This document shows, piece by piece, positions 11,100-21,110 of a DNA stretch of 64,000 nt (positions are counted from its first letter, which is position 1; every line of letters starts with the position of its first letter). A model generated the notes under the pieces. The model searched no databases. It saw only the letters and a program-made list of their open reading frames with translations, and was not told the origin of the DNA. The position numbers and the translations under genes were made by a program. Source of the DNA: Fennellomyces sp. T-0311 (Eukaryota; Mucoromycota; Mucoromycetes; Mucorales; Lichtheimiaceae); contig JALLLT010000001.1 of the NCBI GenBank assembly GCA_025266875.1, positions 992,001-1,056,000 on the forward strand, written 5' to 3'.

Positions 11100-12536
11100 T
11101 CGTATTTAGGGCAATAAATGTCAATTGTTATGGAGTACAGCAATTTAAAGTGAAGGATTGATCGACAAAAGCATGTATTTAGACAAGGCCATGTTGCTTT
11201 AATTGGATAACCGGTATGGGTATATTGTCCTTCCCCTTTCCTTGCCCGGCACACGCCTAGCTTTCAAAAGAGAAAGAAGGAAGGATCCGATGGAATAAAG
11301 CGCAGCAAATGTGGTAAATAATGCACTCACTCTCCCTAGCAAATAGATCTGTAAATTAATAATACGACCTAGATGAACAAACAAATCCCGAACGCCGGAA
11401 TGCAAATATGCTCCCCCCCTTGCCTCTTTCTCTCAGCCCACTCTCTCGGATTGATGATCTTGCCTTGCCAACAAGTTGCGGGGGAGGAGCAACCGTTCCT
11501 GATTCGTCGTCACTAAGCACCCTCCCGTTCATCGCGAACTGATAACGGGTTCCGGGTCTTCCCTTGGAGCGCACTACCCACAGCCGCAACGCATCACATC
11601 ATAGCGACGCAATGTGCGTTCTCGACGGAAACGGATGGCACGGCGTTTACGTATGCAACATACACGGCAGGCTCCATGTTGACAGAATTTGTCAATATGG
11701 CAGCAGACACCCAATTTAAAAAAAGCTTGAGTAACGTCATGCATAGCGTGTCTCACCAGACCTGGGGCTCGGGGAGGGGCAGGTGCATATCGTCGGCATA
11801 ACAAGGCAAAGCCAACAAAAAAAAGAGGAGGCCAAGTATAATGGGATAAGATCCCTTTTGGGCGGGCTCGTACATGAGGGTTCAAGGCAATAGCATGGGT
11901 TTGACAAGCGTCCTGCACAGCGCAGAGGTGAAGTATGGGACAATTGGGCATGGCGACTTTTTTTTAAAAAAAAGCAGGATGCAAGTGCTGCAGTCAAAAG
12001 TTTTTCTCTGTTTCAATTGGCCCTTCCTCTCTTTGGAGAGAGCGAGACAGCCAGAGAAGCCCCTTCCCCTTCCTTCCTCTTTCCCCTTTAAACGGTGGTT
12101 CGCTTGCGGCCCCCCCCCCTTTATTCTATCTTCTTTCTTTTTCTTCCTTGCTTGACAGCGAGCCCTTCACCCAACGACAAGCGCGAAGGGCGTTTCTGAA
12201 CCGAAGCTCCGCAGCCAAGATACAACAAGAGCGAGAGGCGCACGGGTCAGCTTCCACCGACAGGACGCGTTTTGCCTGTTTCTTTGTCTTGCTCGCCCTC
12301 TCTTTGTTGTTCCAGTCTCCATATAAGCAACCGACCAGCAACCGCATGTGAATAGCCCTCTTTTTCTGAAAACACCCTTTTTCCCTTACTCTTCGAAGCC
12401 CTCTTCGCGGTGGTAGCGAGTTAACCTGCCAGATTCCAGTCAATCTAATACTCTTTCGTAATTGTGATCAGCTCTTCTTCATTCTCATTCTCCTTGCCCA
12501 CTCAGCTCCCCTTTTTTTAATATCAAGCACCAAGCC
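11100..12536. promoter_or_regulatory. Long leader/promoter of the FAR1-type gene
   Basis: About 1.4 kb separates the esterase from the FAR1-type gene. From about 12000 it is rich in pyrimidine tracts (12012-12145, 12480-12520), as in fungal promoters of regulatory genes. Open frames here on both strands (such as 11574-11951 minus) are Cys- and Arg-rich without family features and look like chance. Confidence 0.45.
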
Positions 12537-14357
12537 ATGGGAAAACGACCACAAGATCAACTCAATAGCGCCTTTATCCCCCCAGCGACGCTCGGCCTGA
12601 CGAGCCAGACGACAGCAGCACCAGCAGCGCCTGCACGTCATTTATCGGGAAGCCGTGAGGCGGTGAGTGATTTTGGATCGGAGACGGCATCGGCTTTGCT
12701 TCCGTTTCCGTACGGTGGTACTAAACTCGTCCATGGCGTTGTAGATGAAGCCGCTGTACGATCGGTTGCTGGAACGTTCGTTCCCTGACAGCGCATCCGC
12801 CGTGGAGTTTTGCCGGAGCGCATGTGCGGGGCACGGCTTCACTGTCAAACAAGAGGCTAGTGCAAATAAGGTATCGTTTTGTCCAAGCTTGCTTGCTTTT
12901 TTCTGCCTTGAATTTTATGCATTCCCATTTGCTGAGTACCAACCTTACAGCACATTTACGTTTACTGTTCTCGCGAAGGCCTGCCTGATTCCCTGCGCAA
13001 GCCCCGCTCGTCGCCGCAACGAAAAAGACCCTCCAAGCGCTGCGACTGTCGCTGGCGTGTCGTTTTATCCGAGACCGAGCCCGGCCACTGGGAGTTTCGT
13101 CGTTCGCTCAACCCAAATGCCGCAGAGCATAATCACGAAATGATGTCACCTGATGAAATGATTCAGAACTGGCCCAACGAAGTCAACGAGTTCATAATTC
13201 GACTGGCCCGCCAGCGGATGCAAACGCATGAAATCCGCGATATGGTCAAGCAGCAGTTCCCAACCATCGCATGGAACGAGCGCCGCTTTTATAATCGATT
13301 GACCGAGGAGCGCAAAAGGATACGACAGCGTGACGTGATGGATCGAAGCCAAAGGTTGCTGACTGTGTCCGCCAGGGTCTGCTCCCTGGTTGCTGCGAAT
13401 GAGGACTGGTCGACCTTTGTGGAATCCGAGTTTACGCGCTTGCTCAACCATTATTGTCAACTGGCACGCAGCGACGGTGACGGTCTGGTCAGCTTTGATA
13501 CCGACGCAATCCACATCGACGACTCGCAAGGCTCCAATAGTGATGATAGCTCTCAGCCCGATGACGCTGAACCCACGGTTAAAAGACGTAAATCAACCGC
13601 GTCGTCGGTGAGCGGTTTGCCGAAAGGCACACAAACGGTGCATGTTCCTGGGTACACTTTGTTCGTACGACTGCAATCGCAGCGTGGGGTGTCAGAAGCA
13701 ACATCATCATCTTCATCATCGATGTACAGGGTCGGGCGACGTAACACCGCATCGACCACTGATCAGCTGGATGTCAATACCACTCAATCGTTTCCTTTGG
13801 CATCACCGGGCGCGTCATCCTCATCCTCGTCGTCGTCGCTCATGTTTCATCAATATGCAATGCATCATCAACAGTGCTCGCCCAGCTCTCCGCAACAACA
13901 ATCTGTGCCTGAAACAGTGTTGGCAAGCACGCCGTATCATCCAATACCACAGCATGGATTCCCGGCTATGCAATCGACAACAACCAGCGGTCCAGGATTC
14001 CCACCGTACTCAGTCCCGCAAGCCAACTCGTTCTCATCACCTTCGTCAGAGCTATCGTTTGCACTGGAAAGTACTGCTCAGCAACAGTCATGGGAACATC
14101 ATCAACAGCAGCAGCAAAGAATAGCGGATATGCCAATGCACCCGCACCAGTTTGAATCCATGGTGATGGACGCTAAGCAACAAGCTGCACTCTTTGGGTA
14201 CATGCCCGACAACCAACAGTTGCCGCAGCATCAGCAGAGGACGATGCGGTTAAACGACCCGCCAATGATACGCCACCCGCTGTCACTTCAAGTAGGCAGC
14301 ACGCCCGACTCGATGAACAACTCGGTGCATACAGGAGATCAGGCACACTGGGGTTAG
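12537..14357 (+). CDS. FAR1-type zinc DNA-binding protein without transposase domain
   Basis: Three exons (12537-12662, 12745-12870, 12951-14357) give about 552 residues. Residues about 43-145 match the FAR1 DNA-binding domain (WRKY-GCM1 fold) found in Mutator-like transposases and in plant FHY3/FAR1. It opens with a SFPDSASAVEFCRS stretch, has YCSREG, a basic RKRPSKRCDCRWRV segment, GHWEF, and ends in EHNHEM, supplying the two Cys and HxH zinc ligands. A helical region of about 110 residues follows, then a long disordered tail rich in Ser, Gln, His and Pro, typical of a transcription factor. There is no DDE transposase core or SWIM zinc finger, so it looks like a domesticated MULE-derived regulator. 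Nuclear location is inferred. Exon 1 is the least certain part. Confidence 0.85.
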
Positions 14358-14717
14358 ATCCGTTCGTGCCATGGTTCTCGTTGCTCTCTTCTCTCTCATT
14401 GATATATATATTTATATTCTTAGTAGTAGTAGTAGTAGTAGTTTTACCCCCCCCCTCCCCACTTATTATTTATAGCTACCTGTAAAAATAATATGGTAAC
14501 CTGAGGCGACCCTCGCCAAACCAAACTCACATAAACTTTATGGCAAAAAAAAGAGAGTGGTTCCAATGTGTTTCTTTTATTGTAAGAAAGAAAAGCATCC
14601 CCTCCAAAGGAGCGAAAAGGCGAAAATTACGTTAGGAAACGGCTGTATAGATGGGGACAAACTAATAAAAAAGAGAGAATGCAGGGTATCTGTGTTTATG
14701 GGGGATTTTTTTATGGT
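14358..14717. repeat. Intergenic 3' region with (TAG)n and C-run
   Basis: The short spacer between convergent genes contains a (TAG)7 microsatellite at 14421-14442 and a run of nine C at 14447-14455. Nothing coding is seen. Confidence 0.7.
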
Positions 14718-16148
14718 TTATGCCATTGGTATATGGGCAAATGACACCAGATCGGACAGTGGCGGGTGCAGTGACGATGTCGCTCGCATGGCTGTTGCTG
14801 AGGGCGACGACTGTTGATCACACCGTTCAATCTCTGTCCGTACCCAGCGACACAGCTCGCTCGCTACCAATCCGCGTTTTATTGTTAACCAGCCTTCCAA
14901 CAAATCCACCAGCAGCGCGCGTTTGACTGGCCGTAGGTAGCTGTCTGACAAGAGCTCGCATGCCCGCTGCACGGCGCATTCCACATGATTTTCACTCAGG
15001 ATCTTGCCAATAAACGCCGCTCCCATCAGATCAAAGCATGCGGATATACTGTGTAGCGTGACCAGCAGGTTGTGCGGTAGTGGTGATGATGCTGATGATG
15101 ATGATGATGACTGTGGTATGGATGGTCGTTCTTCGTTGTTGCAGATAGCGGCGGATTGGCATGCCGGGCCAAACACCATGGCATAGAGCGCCTCGCCTTG
15201 TTGCTGGGACATCTTCGGGTGGTTGGCGGAAATGGAGATGAGCTTGTAGCCCGTGTATTCCAGAAACGCCTTGATGTTGTCGGCCAGAGTGAAGGTGATT
15301 TCGCGACAACAGGCCGGAAAGGCCACGTCAAGACGAGTCAATAGGCGGACCATCATGGCAGCCAGAGCACGGTTGTTGGAGCTTGCGTGGGTGCATGCCA
15401 AGCGGACGGGTGCGCGCGACACGGCAGCGACAAATACGGCGTGGTGGAAGATGACATCGACTGCAGAGCGTATGCGGTTGCGGATGTCAATATCCTCAAT
15501 CAGGACATATTTATGTTTGTACGACGAGATGCCCAAAACAATGCGCTGGTGCAACCGCTCCTCGCGGCGCATCAGGTGGTGAAAGAGCTTGTTGCTGTTG
15601 TTGTTGTTGTTGTTATCGCGCTGTTCGTCGTCCATGGGCGAGGTGGGGCTCCCCAATAAGAGCAGCTGCTGCGGGTGGATATCATCATCGTCATCCTCTT
15701 CTTCTTCGTCGTCGTAGTATGGTGAAGATGAGCGTTGCGATGCTGATCGTCTTTGATCCAACAAACCAATGGCGGCGGCGGCGGCAGGATCGGGCATTCC
15801 CGACGCGGAGGCAGAAGACGATGCAGCGGGGTTGGTGTTGGCGGAGAGATAACTGGTTTGATATGCAAAGGGCGTCACTCTGGTTTGGCTGGAGAGCTGA
15901 CAGGACAAAGTCTCCAGAGCAACCAGCGCCGCTCGGCATTGCACCTTCATGACCGTGTCTGGTGACAATTCTATCTTCCACCCGCGATGAATAGTGTGCA
16001 TGGCAAAGTGCCGGAACGCTCTCGACACCTGTAACAACCGCCATAAGTCGTCCAGCCCCAAGAACTGTTTGAGAATGTACAGGAGTAACTCATTCGGAAG
16101 CCCCAACAGGGCGCTGCTCGACTGGTCTGAAAGCTGAAGTGAGTGCAT
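14718..16148 (-). CDS. F-box domain protein
   Basis: A single exon encodes 476 residues. An F-box occupies about residues 12-55 (LGLPNELLLYILKQFLGLDD, then LWRLLQVSRAFRHFA), which would bind Skp1 in an SCF ubiquitin ligase. A low-complexity linker (about 105-190) is rich in Ser, Ala, acidic runs and Asn; the Asn run is encoded by a GTT/AAC microsatellite (15590-15616). The C-terminal half (190-476) is folded-looking but matches no substrate-binding repeat that I recognise. The target is unknown. The gene is convergent with the FAR1-type gene. Confidence 0.85.
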   Translation of the reverse strand: MHSLQLSDQSSSALLGLPNELLLYILKQFLGLDDLWRLLQVSRAFRHFAMHTIHRGWKIELSPDTVMKVQCRAALVALETLSCQLSSQTRVTPFAYQTSYLSANTNPAASSSASASGMPDPAAAAAIGLLDQRRSASQRSSSPYYDDEEEEDDDDDIHPQQLLLLGSPTSPMDDEQRDNNNNNNSNKLFHHLMRREERLHQRIVLGISSYKHKYVLIEDIDIRNRIRSAVDVIFHHAVFVAAVSRAPVRLACTHASSNNRALAAMMVRLLTRLDVAFPACCREITFTLADNIKAFLEYTGYKLISISANHPKMSQQQGEALYAMVFGPACQSAAICNNEERPSIPQSSSSSSASSPLPHNLLVTLHSISACFDLMGAAFIGKILSENHVECAVQRACELLSDSYLRPVKRALLVDLLEGWLTIKRGLVASELCRWVRTEIERCDQQSSPSATAMRATSSLHPPLSDLVSFAHIPMA

Positions 16149-16495
16149 TGCTTGGGCAACTGATCGTCTCTTTTTAATGGGGAAAGTGTAAGCTTCTGGC
16201 TGATTCTTTTGCGAGCGCTGTTCCCTTTTTTGGTCTCGTCGTTCTCTCTATGCTTTATGGGCTGTGGTCGGTCAAGCTGGCAGTGACAAGCGGACGTGTG
16301 GATGGATGGGTGGGTGGTGAGTGTATGTGCAAGCACGGGTGTGAGAAGAAAGAGAGAAAGAGAAAGAAAAAAGGCAAGATCGGGGGTGGGGTGGGGGGCA
16401 GACCGACCCCTTTATTGCGAGCATTTTCTCTCTCTCTGTGTTGTTGAACACGGGGTCCTATCTCACATGCATATTATAATCAATGAATGCATTTT
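16149..16495. other. Promoter of the F-box gene and PPR 3' flank
   Basis: No gene is supported. The half next to the F-box start is purine-rich on the plus strand (16339-16400), that is, pyrimidine-rich in the sense of the F-box gene. Confidence 0.5.
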
Positions 16496-18388
16496 CTACG
16501 CAGTACGGTCCTTTATTGTCGTGTACGCACGTCGCAGCGTGCCTGACTGTATTGCAAACCCACTCGCCTCCAACTCCCTCGCCACAACCGCGCCCGTCCG
16601 CCAATCGCGCCGCCGGATGCATTCGTCCAGCATAATCAGCCAGGTGTCCTTGGTAGGCGACACCTTCTCCTTGCGCATCCGCACCAGGCATGTCATCGCG
16701 TCATCCAGCCGGTCGTGGTTTAGAAATGCGCAGATAATGAAATGGTACGACGCTCGATCCGGTCGCAGGTCATTCTTCAGTATACTCTGGAACGTCCACA
16801 TGGCCTTGGCCAGGTCATTCGCTGCCACGTACCCTTGGATCAGGTTCGTGTAGGTGTGGATCGTAGGCTTGAGGTTGTACGGTGGCTTGCGCAGAAGCTC
16901 AATGGCTCGCTCAGCTTCGCCAAGTTGTTGCTTTTGGATAAATTTGCTAATCACCGCATTAAACGTGTAGATATTTGGCTGCATTCCAGTTCGGTGAAGA
17001 TATTCCAGCATCTCTTCCGCCGTCCGTGGCTGCTTGTTTGCGAATAACCCGTCCAACAGCGTCGTAAACGTCACCGTGTCCGGCTCGCATTTGTATTTGT
17101 ACATGTCCGAAATCACCTCCAACGCTGCCGGATAGTCTTCGACGCGCACATATCCCTTCAGCAGAGTGTTGAACGTCACCATATCAGGCCGAATATGTGA
17201 CTCGGCCATTTGTCGATACAGTGCCTTGGCTGCGTCAATCTCTTTGTTCATCACCAGACCGTCGATCATGGTGTTTAGAATGACATCGTTGACCTTTAGC
17301 TTTGGGTCCTGTTGGATCACATCGAATACTTGGAACGCCTTTCGAACATTGCGCGACTTGAGATATACCCGGATAAGTTGGTTGTAGATCAGTTCGTCCA
17401 GCGGGTATCCACTTGAAACGGTATCCTTCACAATCTGCTCTGCATGGGCCACGTCGCGACGGGAGGCATATATAGCGAGCATACTGACGCATACACCACC
17501 GTTTGGTTTGATTCCGGCCTTGACCATATCTTCATAGACACTCGAGGCGTCCCGCGGGGACTTGGCATCCAAATAGCCTTTGATCAGCACCTGATAGACT
17601 GAAATATCCACTTCTGAAGCTCTGGGCTTAATCGTCTGTGCATAAATCCAACGGGCATCGCCTAGTTGTCGCTTGCGGAACAGATGGGCCAAATTACTCT
17701 TGAGTGTTTCTGGATTATCGAATGCATGCAAACTAATCAATTTGCGCGCCTTCTTGCCAATCGTTGTGTCGCGCGGCATGCATCGATGCATTGTGCGTTG
17801 AAAATCACGGATATCCGGATGCACGCCCCATCGACTATATGCTGTCCGAATCAGTTCAACGGCTTCTTGCTCCAGGTTGAGTTGCAGATACGTTGCGAGC
17901 AAAACATTGAACGAACCAATGCTTAGTCGCAGTTTGGAGTGCTTCTGAAACTCTTGATAGGCGTCGAGGATATCCTGATGTTTCGCCTGGTACAGTTTGA
18001 CCATAAAGTACTCGTTGTATTCAAGAATAGTCCAGTCGTACCCGAGTTGCTCCATGTCATGGAGCACCTGGAGCACGCGATCTTCCGCGCCCCATTTGTT
18101 TTTGCTACTCCACAGGTTCGACCGAAGCTGTACGAAATCTTGTCGATGTAGCTGGCTCGTCAGTCCCTGCTTCGCAAGGTGTTCGTAGCGATTCCATACG
18201 TCGTCGCTGCCTTGTTGGAGTTTTTCTCGGTAGGCATTGATGGTTGGTTCATGTGTTGCTGAGGCGGGAGACGACGCACTCACAGTGTAATGTCGAGGAG
18301 GATGGTAGTGAGTGAGGGCAGGTTTCGTGTGATGCCGTACAGGTGTGAGGTTGGTACGTATTAATCGTGTTATTAATGATCTATGCAT
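16496..18388 (-). CDS. Mitochondrial pentatricopeptide repeat (PPR) protein
   Basis: A single exon encodes 630 residues from the ATG at 18388; an in-frame ATG at 18505 would add 39 residues, but MHRSLITRLIRTNLTPVRHH gives the better mitochondrial targeting peptide (basic, no acids). From about residue 150 to 610 the protein is made of 35-residue PPR helical repeats, with typical turns such as MVTFNTLLKGYVRVEDYPAA, DTVTFTTLLDGL, NIYTFNAVISKF and TIHTYTNLIQGYV. PPR proteins bind organellar RNA sequence-specifically for stability, processing or translation. The RNA target is unknown. I count roughly ten repeats. Confidence 0.93.
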   Translation of the reverse strand: MHRSLITRLIRTNLTPVRHHTKPALTHYHPPRHYTVSASSPASATHEPTINAYREKLQQGSDDVWNRYEHLAKQGLTSQLHRQDFVQLRSNLWSSKNKWGAEDRVLQVLHDMEQLGYDWTILEYNEYFMVKLYQAKHQDILDAYQEFQKHSKLRLSIGSFNVLLATYLQLNLEQEAVELIRTAYSRWGVHPDIRDFQRTMHRCMPRDTTIGKKARKLISLHAFDNPETLKSNLAHLFRKRQLGDARWIYAQTIKPRASEVDISVYQVLIKGYLDAKSPRDASSVYEDMVKAGIKPNGGVCVSMLAIYASRRDVAHAEQIVKDTVSSGYPLDELIYNQLIRVYLKSRNVRKAFQVFDVIQQDPKLKVNDVILNTMIDGLVMNKEIDAAKALYRQMAESHIRPDMVTFNTLLKGYVRVEDYPAALEVISDMYKYKCEPDTVTFTTLLDGLFANKQPRTAEEMLEYLHRTGMQPNIYTFNAVISKFIQKQQLGEAERAIELLRKPPYNLKPTIHTYTNLIQGYVAANDLAKAMWTFQSILKNDLRPDRASYHFIICAFLNHDRLDDAMTCLVRMRKEKVSPTKDTWLIMLDECIRRRDWRTGAVVARELEASGFAIQSGTLRRAYTTIKDRTA

Positions 18389-19323
18389 AGTTGGTGTTTT
18401 CTGGAGTATAAGGGAGGGTCGGGGAGGCCAGCAATTGGAAGGGTGGCTTAGGATTCGATTTCCATGAATTTTATAAGTGAGAGACGACAGTTGATATGAC
18501 AACAACCATTTTGCTTCTTCTACTTACTATGGATACAAAAAAGTGTTACCACGGGAATGTCCTGTGGCACCAATAAAAATCGGTCCTTTCTTGGTCTTTA
18601 TTGAAATCGATCTCACAGGCAACACCAGTGCAATGGATTTGCACGGATACAGATTAAGTCTTACCAAATGCAGATCGTTTACTTGCGCCTGAGCGCTGTC
18701 TCACCGTTGGGCGAAATTAATAAAGGCGTCAATCGTCGCACCGGCATATGCGCCTCGCATGCGTGAGACTTTCTTGCGCGATATGTAATCTTCATATGGC
18801 TGTTGCCTTTGTAAAACATATGTGGAGAGAGCGAACGAGTGAAAGAAAAAACGATGAGACGCATACACTTTCTGCGTTTGGTTCCTGCAGGAACTCGAGC
18901 GCCCCTGATATTCAAGTCTTTAAACTTTTGGGCTGTCATACCCCAAGTCCGCAAGGGCTGAACCGTGTGCGTTACACAGATGAAGGCACCTGTCACCAAC
19001 ATGTCACACCTCCTTTGTTACGAGAGCAAGCAATAGCGATCGGTTTTCCGACAAGTCGAGGGCAAAACGATGTGGAAGGAGGGGCTTAAACGGGACTGTT
19101 TCAAAAGAGCGTTGGAAAGGAAGGGGGAAGCGGAAACATGGCAACAGACAGGAACTAAATAGGATTTCTTTGTATGGACTGCATGAGCCCGTTCATGCGT
19201 TGCTGCTCTTGAAGAGAGAAATCCCGCGACTTTCGTTTTCACACACACTCTGCAAGCACCCAGCTTTCCTTTTCTCTTTTTCTTCTTTTCTTCTTTTACT
19301 TTCTGCATTCACTTTTTGTTAAT
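18389..19323. other. Divergent promoter region, PPR and Vts1-like genes
   Basis: The 0.9-kb spacer lies between divergently transcribed genes. A pyrimidine-rich stretch at 19240-19320 immediately precedes the Vts1-like ATG. The open frames present are short and unrecognised. Confidence 0.5.
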
Positions 19324-20702
19324 ATGCCCCCCATGGACTTTATGTCGGCTGGTTCCTACACTAATTCAAATCTCATGAGACCGAGAAGCCATGGTATGCG
19401 TTCTTATTGTCTGTCCTCTCCTCTCTGCCTGCTGACCAACCTGCTGCCCATCGCGTTGGCATAGTCAATAGCATTACTGGAATTAGCGAATTACAAGACT
19501 ACGAACAAAAGTTGTCCGATATCGCGACAGCCACCTTGGAGCAGGTAAGAGGAATAAAAAGAAAGAGAGAGATAGCGGGCCTTTTTTGATCTGCTTCCCC
19601 CTTTTTGCTGATTGATATATGTCATAGGGCTTCCGGGGTGACCTGAATCATGTGGATCATTGGTTTGGGCTGTTAAGCGATACCGAGCAAATGGCAGTGC
19701 TATACACATTACTGCAGCATTGCTCGCAGAATAATGCCCGATTCTTTATCACCGTCTTACAGCAGATGGCAGACAGGCGTCCTCGTTCCAGGACATCCGA
19801 TCTCGGTAAGGAGAAAAAGCGCGCCAGGCATAGCGAGCGCGAGAGAGAGAGAGACATAACGAGGGAGAGGGGGGGAATAGTTCAAGAAACTAAAACGGTT
19901 TGGGGGGTTGATTTTAGACCGCCCCTATCCCATTACGCGGTCATCCGCCGCATTAAATAATCGTCACTCCATCGCATTTGGTGACAGCCCGCCCAGCATA
20001 TTCTCTCCCCTATTTGGATCCATTGATCAACAAAGACCTCGATCTGTTATTGACAATAACAGCACATTCTTGACTCCGGCCTGGAACCAAATCACTCCCA
20101 AATCGGTCATCGGCGATCGCAGGACGATAACACGCCCCAAATCCGCAGACGTGTCGACGTGGTGGGATCCAACGAAGCAACCGACCAATATCCCTGGAAC
20201 CGTTCCCGAAGCCGATGAACAGGAAAAAAAGCCCTCGTCTTCCGATCGCGAATCGACGATAAGCACCAGCAGTGGTGGTGGTCAGAGTGAACCACCCCAA
20301 GTGCCATCCGCATCCGTCTCATCGTCCCGCAAAGTACCCAAAACGGCCAAAGAAAAACGGCCTACGGATACGGTTGACATGGAGTTATTGAATGGTAACC
20401 ATGGAGAGTCAGTGGATCGAGCGATGTGCTCACCGTGTTGCCTAGATATCCCGGCATGGTTCCGGAGCCTCCGTTTACACAAGTATACCAATCATTTTGA
20501 GTCCATGAAGTGGCAGGATATTCTCAAAATGTCTGACGAACAACTCGAAAAGAAAGGCGTGGCTGCACTGGGCGCAAGACGTAAAATGCTGAAGGTGTTT
20601 GAAAATGTCCGTGCTCACTGCGGTGCCAATGTAAGTGTTCGCCCGTTCTATCTTTCCACATGTACTCATATCCCTGTTCCCTTCTAGCATATCCCGTACT
20701 GA
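19324..20702 (+). CDS. SAM-domain RNA-binding protein, Vts1/Smaug-like
   Basis: Five exons (19324-19393, 19465-19544, 19628-19805, 19918-20630, 20688-20702) give 351 residues. The SAM domain is at about residues 289-345 ([16 protein letters not shown], then [17 protein letters not shown]). The basic, alanine-rich GARRK loop is the surface that in Vts1/Smaug binds the CNGG pentaloop hairpin (Smaug recognition element). In yeast, Vts1 recruits the Ccr4-Not deadenylase to such mRNAs. An N-terminal helical segment ([18 protein letters not shown], then [20 protein letters not shown]) resembles the conserved N-terminal region of Vts1 proteins. The middle is disordered and Ser/Pro-rich. The final exon is only 15 nt and adds HIPY. 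At 351 residues it is shorter than yeast Vts1. Confidence 0.92.
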
Positions 20703-20801
20703 TGCATATCCACTCGAATATTCATTTTTCTCTTTTGCGCTGTTGTTGTTGAACATTATAAAACGTTAAATCGTTTTATTTCTCTTTTTGAACATGAAAG
20801 T

Positions 20802-21110
20802 TTAGGCCTTGCCAGCCTTCTTTGCCAGAGCCTGCTGGGTGCCCTTCTTAGCGAAGCGCTGGTTGCGGAGGAACTTGGCATCCACCTACAAAAAAAGTAA
20901 TGAGTCCTATTTTTCGACAATTTAAATGTTATTTTCAACATACACCCTTCAGCGAAGGATAACGTTGGGCCTTGGGCTTCTTGATACCGTTGCGGTGAGC
21001 CTTGCTGTCTAAAAGTGTAATTGAAGACGTCAATAATTGTATCTTAAAACGTTGCGGGAATTCGTCATTTTACTTTGGTTGTGGTTGGTGTGGTTCTTGG
21101 ACTTGGCCAT
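20802..21110 (-). CDS. RPL29: Ribosomal protein eL29
   Basis: Three exons (21074-21110, 20944-21008, 20802-20885) give 61 residues, matching the very short eL29 family. It begins MAKSKNHTNHNQNSKAHRNG and continues IKKPKAQRYPSLKG, then VDAKFLRNQRFAKKG. It is a component of the 60S subunit. The first exon is 37 nt, a common layout for fungal ribosomal protein genes, with the intron close to the start. Its 3' end is only 100 bp from the convergent Vts1-like gene. Confidence 0.97.

Noticed and set aside
11574..11951. 125-codon Cys/Arg-rich minus frame
   Set aside because: It lies in the leader region of the FAR1-type gene and its cysteines show no zinc-binding spacing.
15253..15659. Plus-strand frames of about 90-109 codons with Val runs
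   Set aside because: They are antisense to the F-box protein; the Val run is the complement of its Asn repeat.
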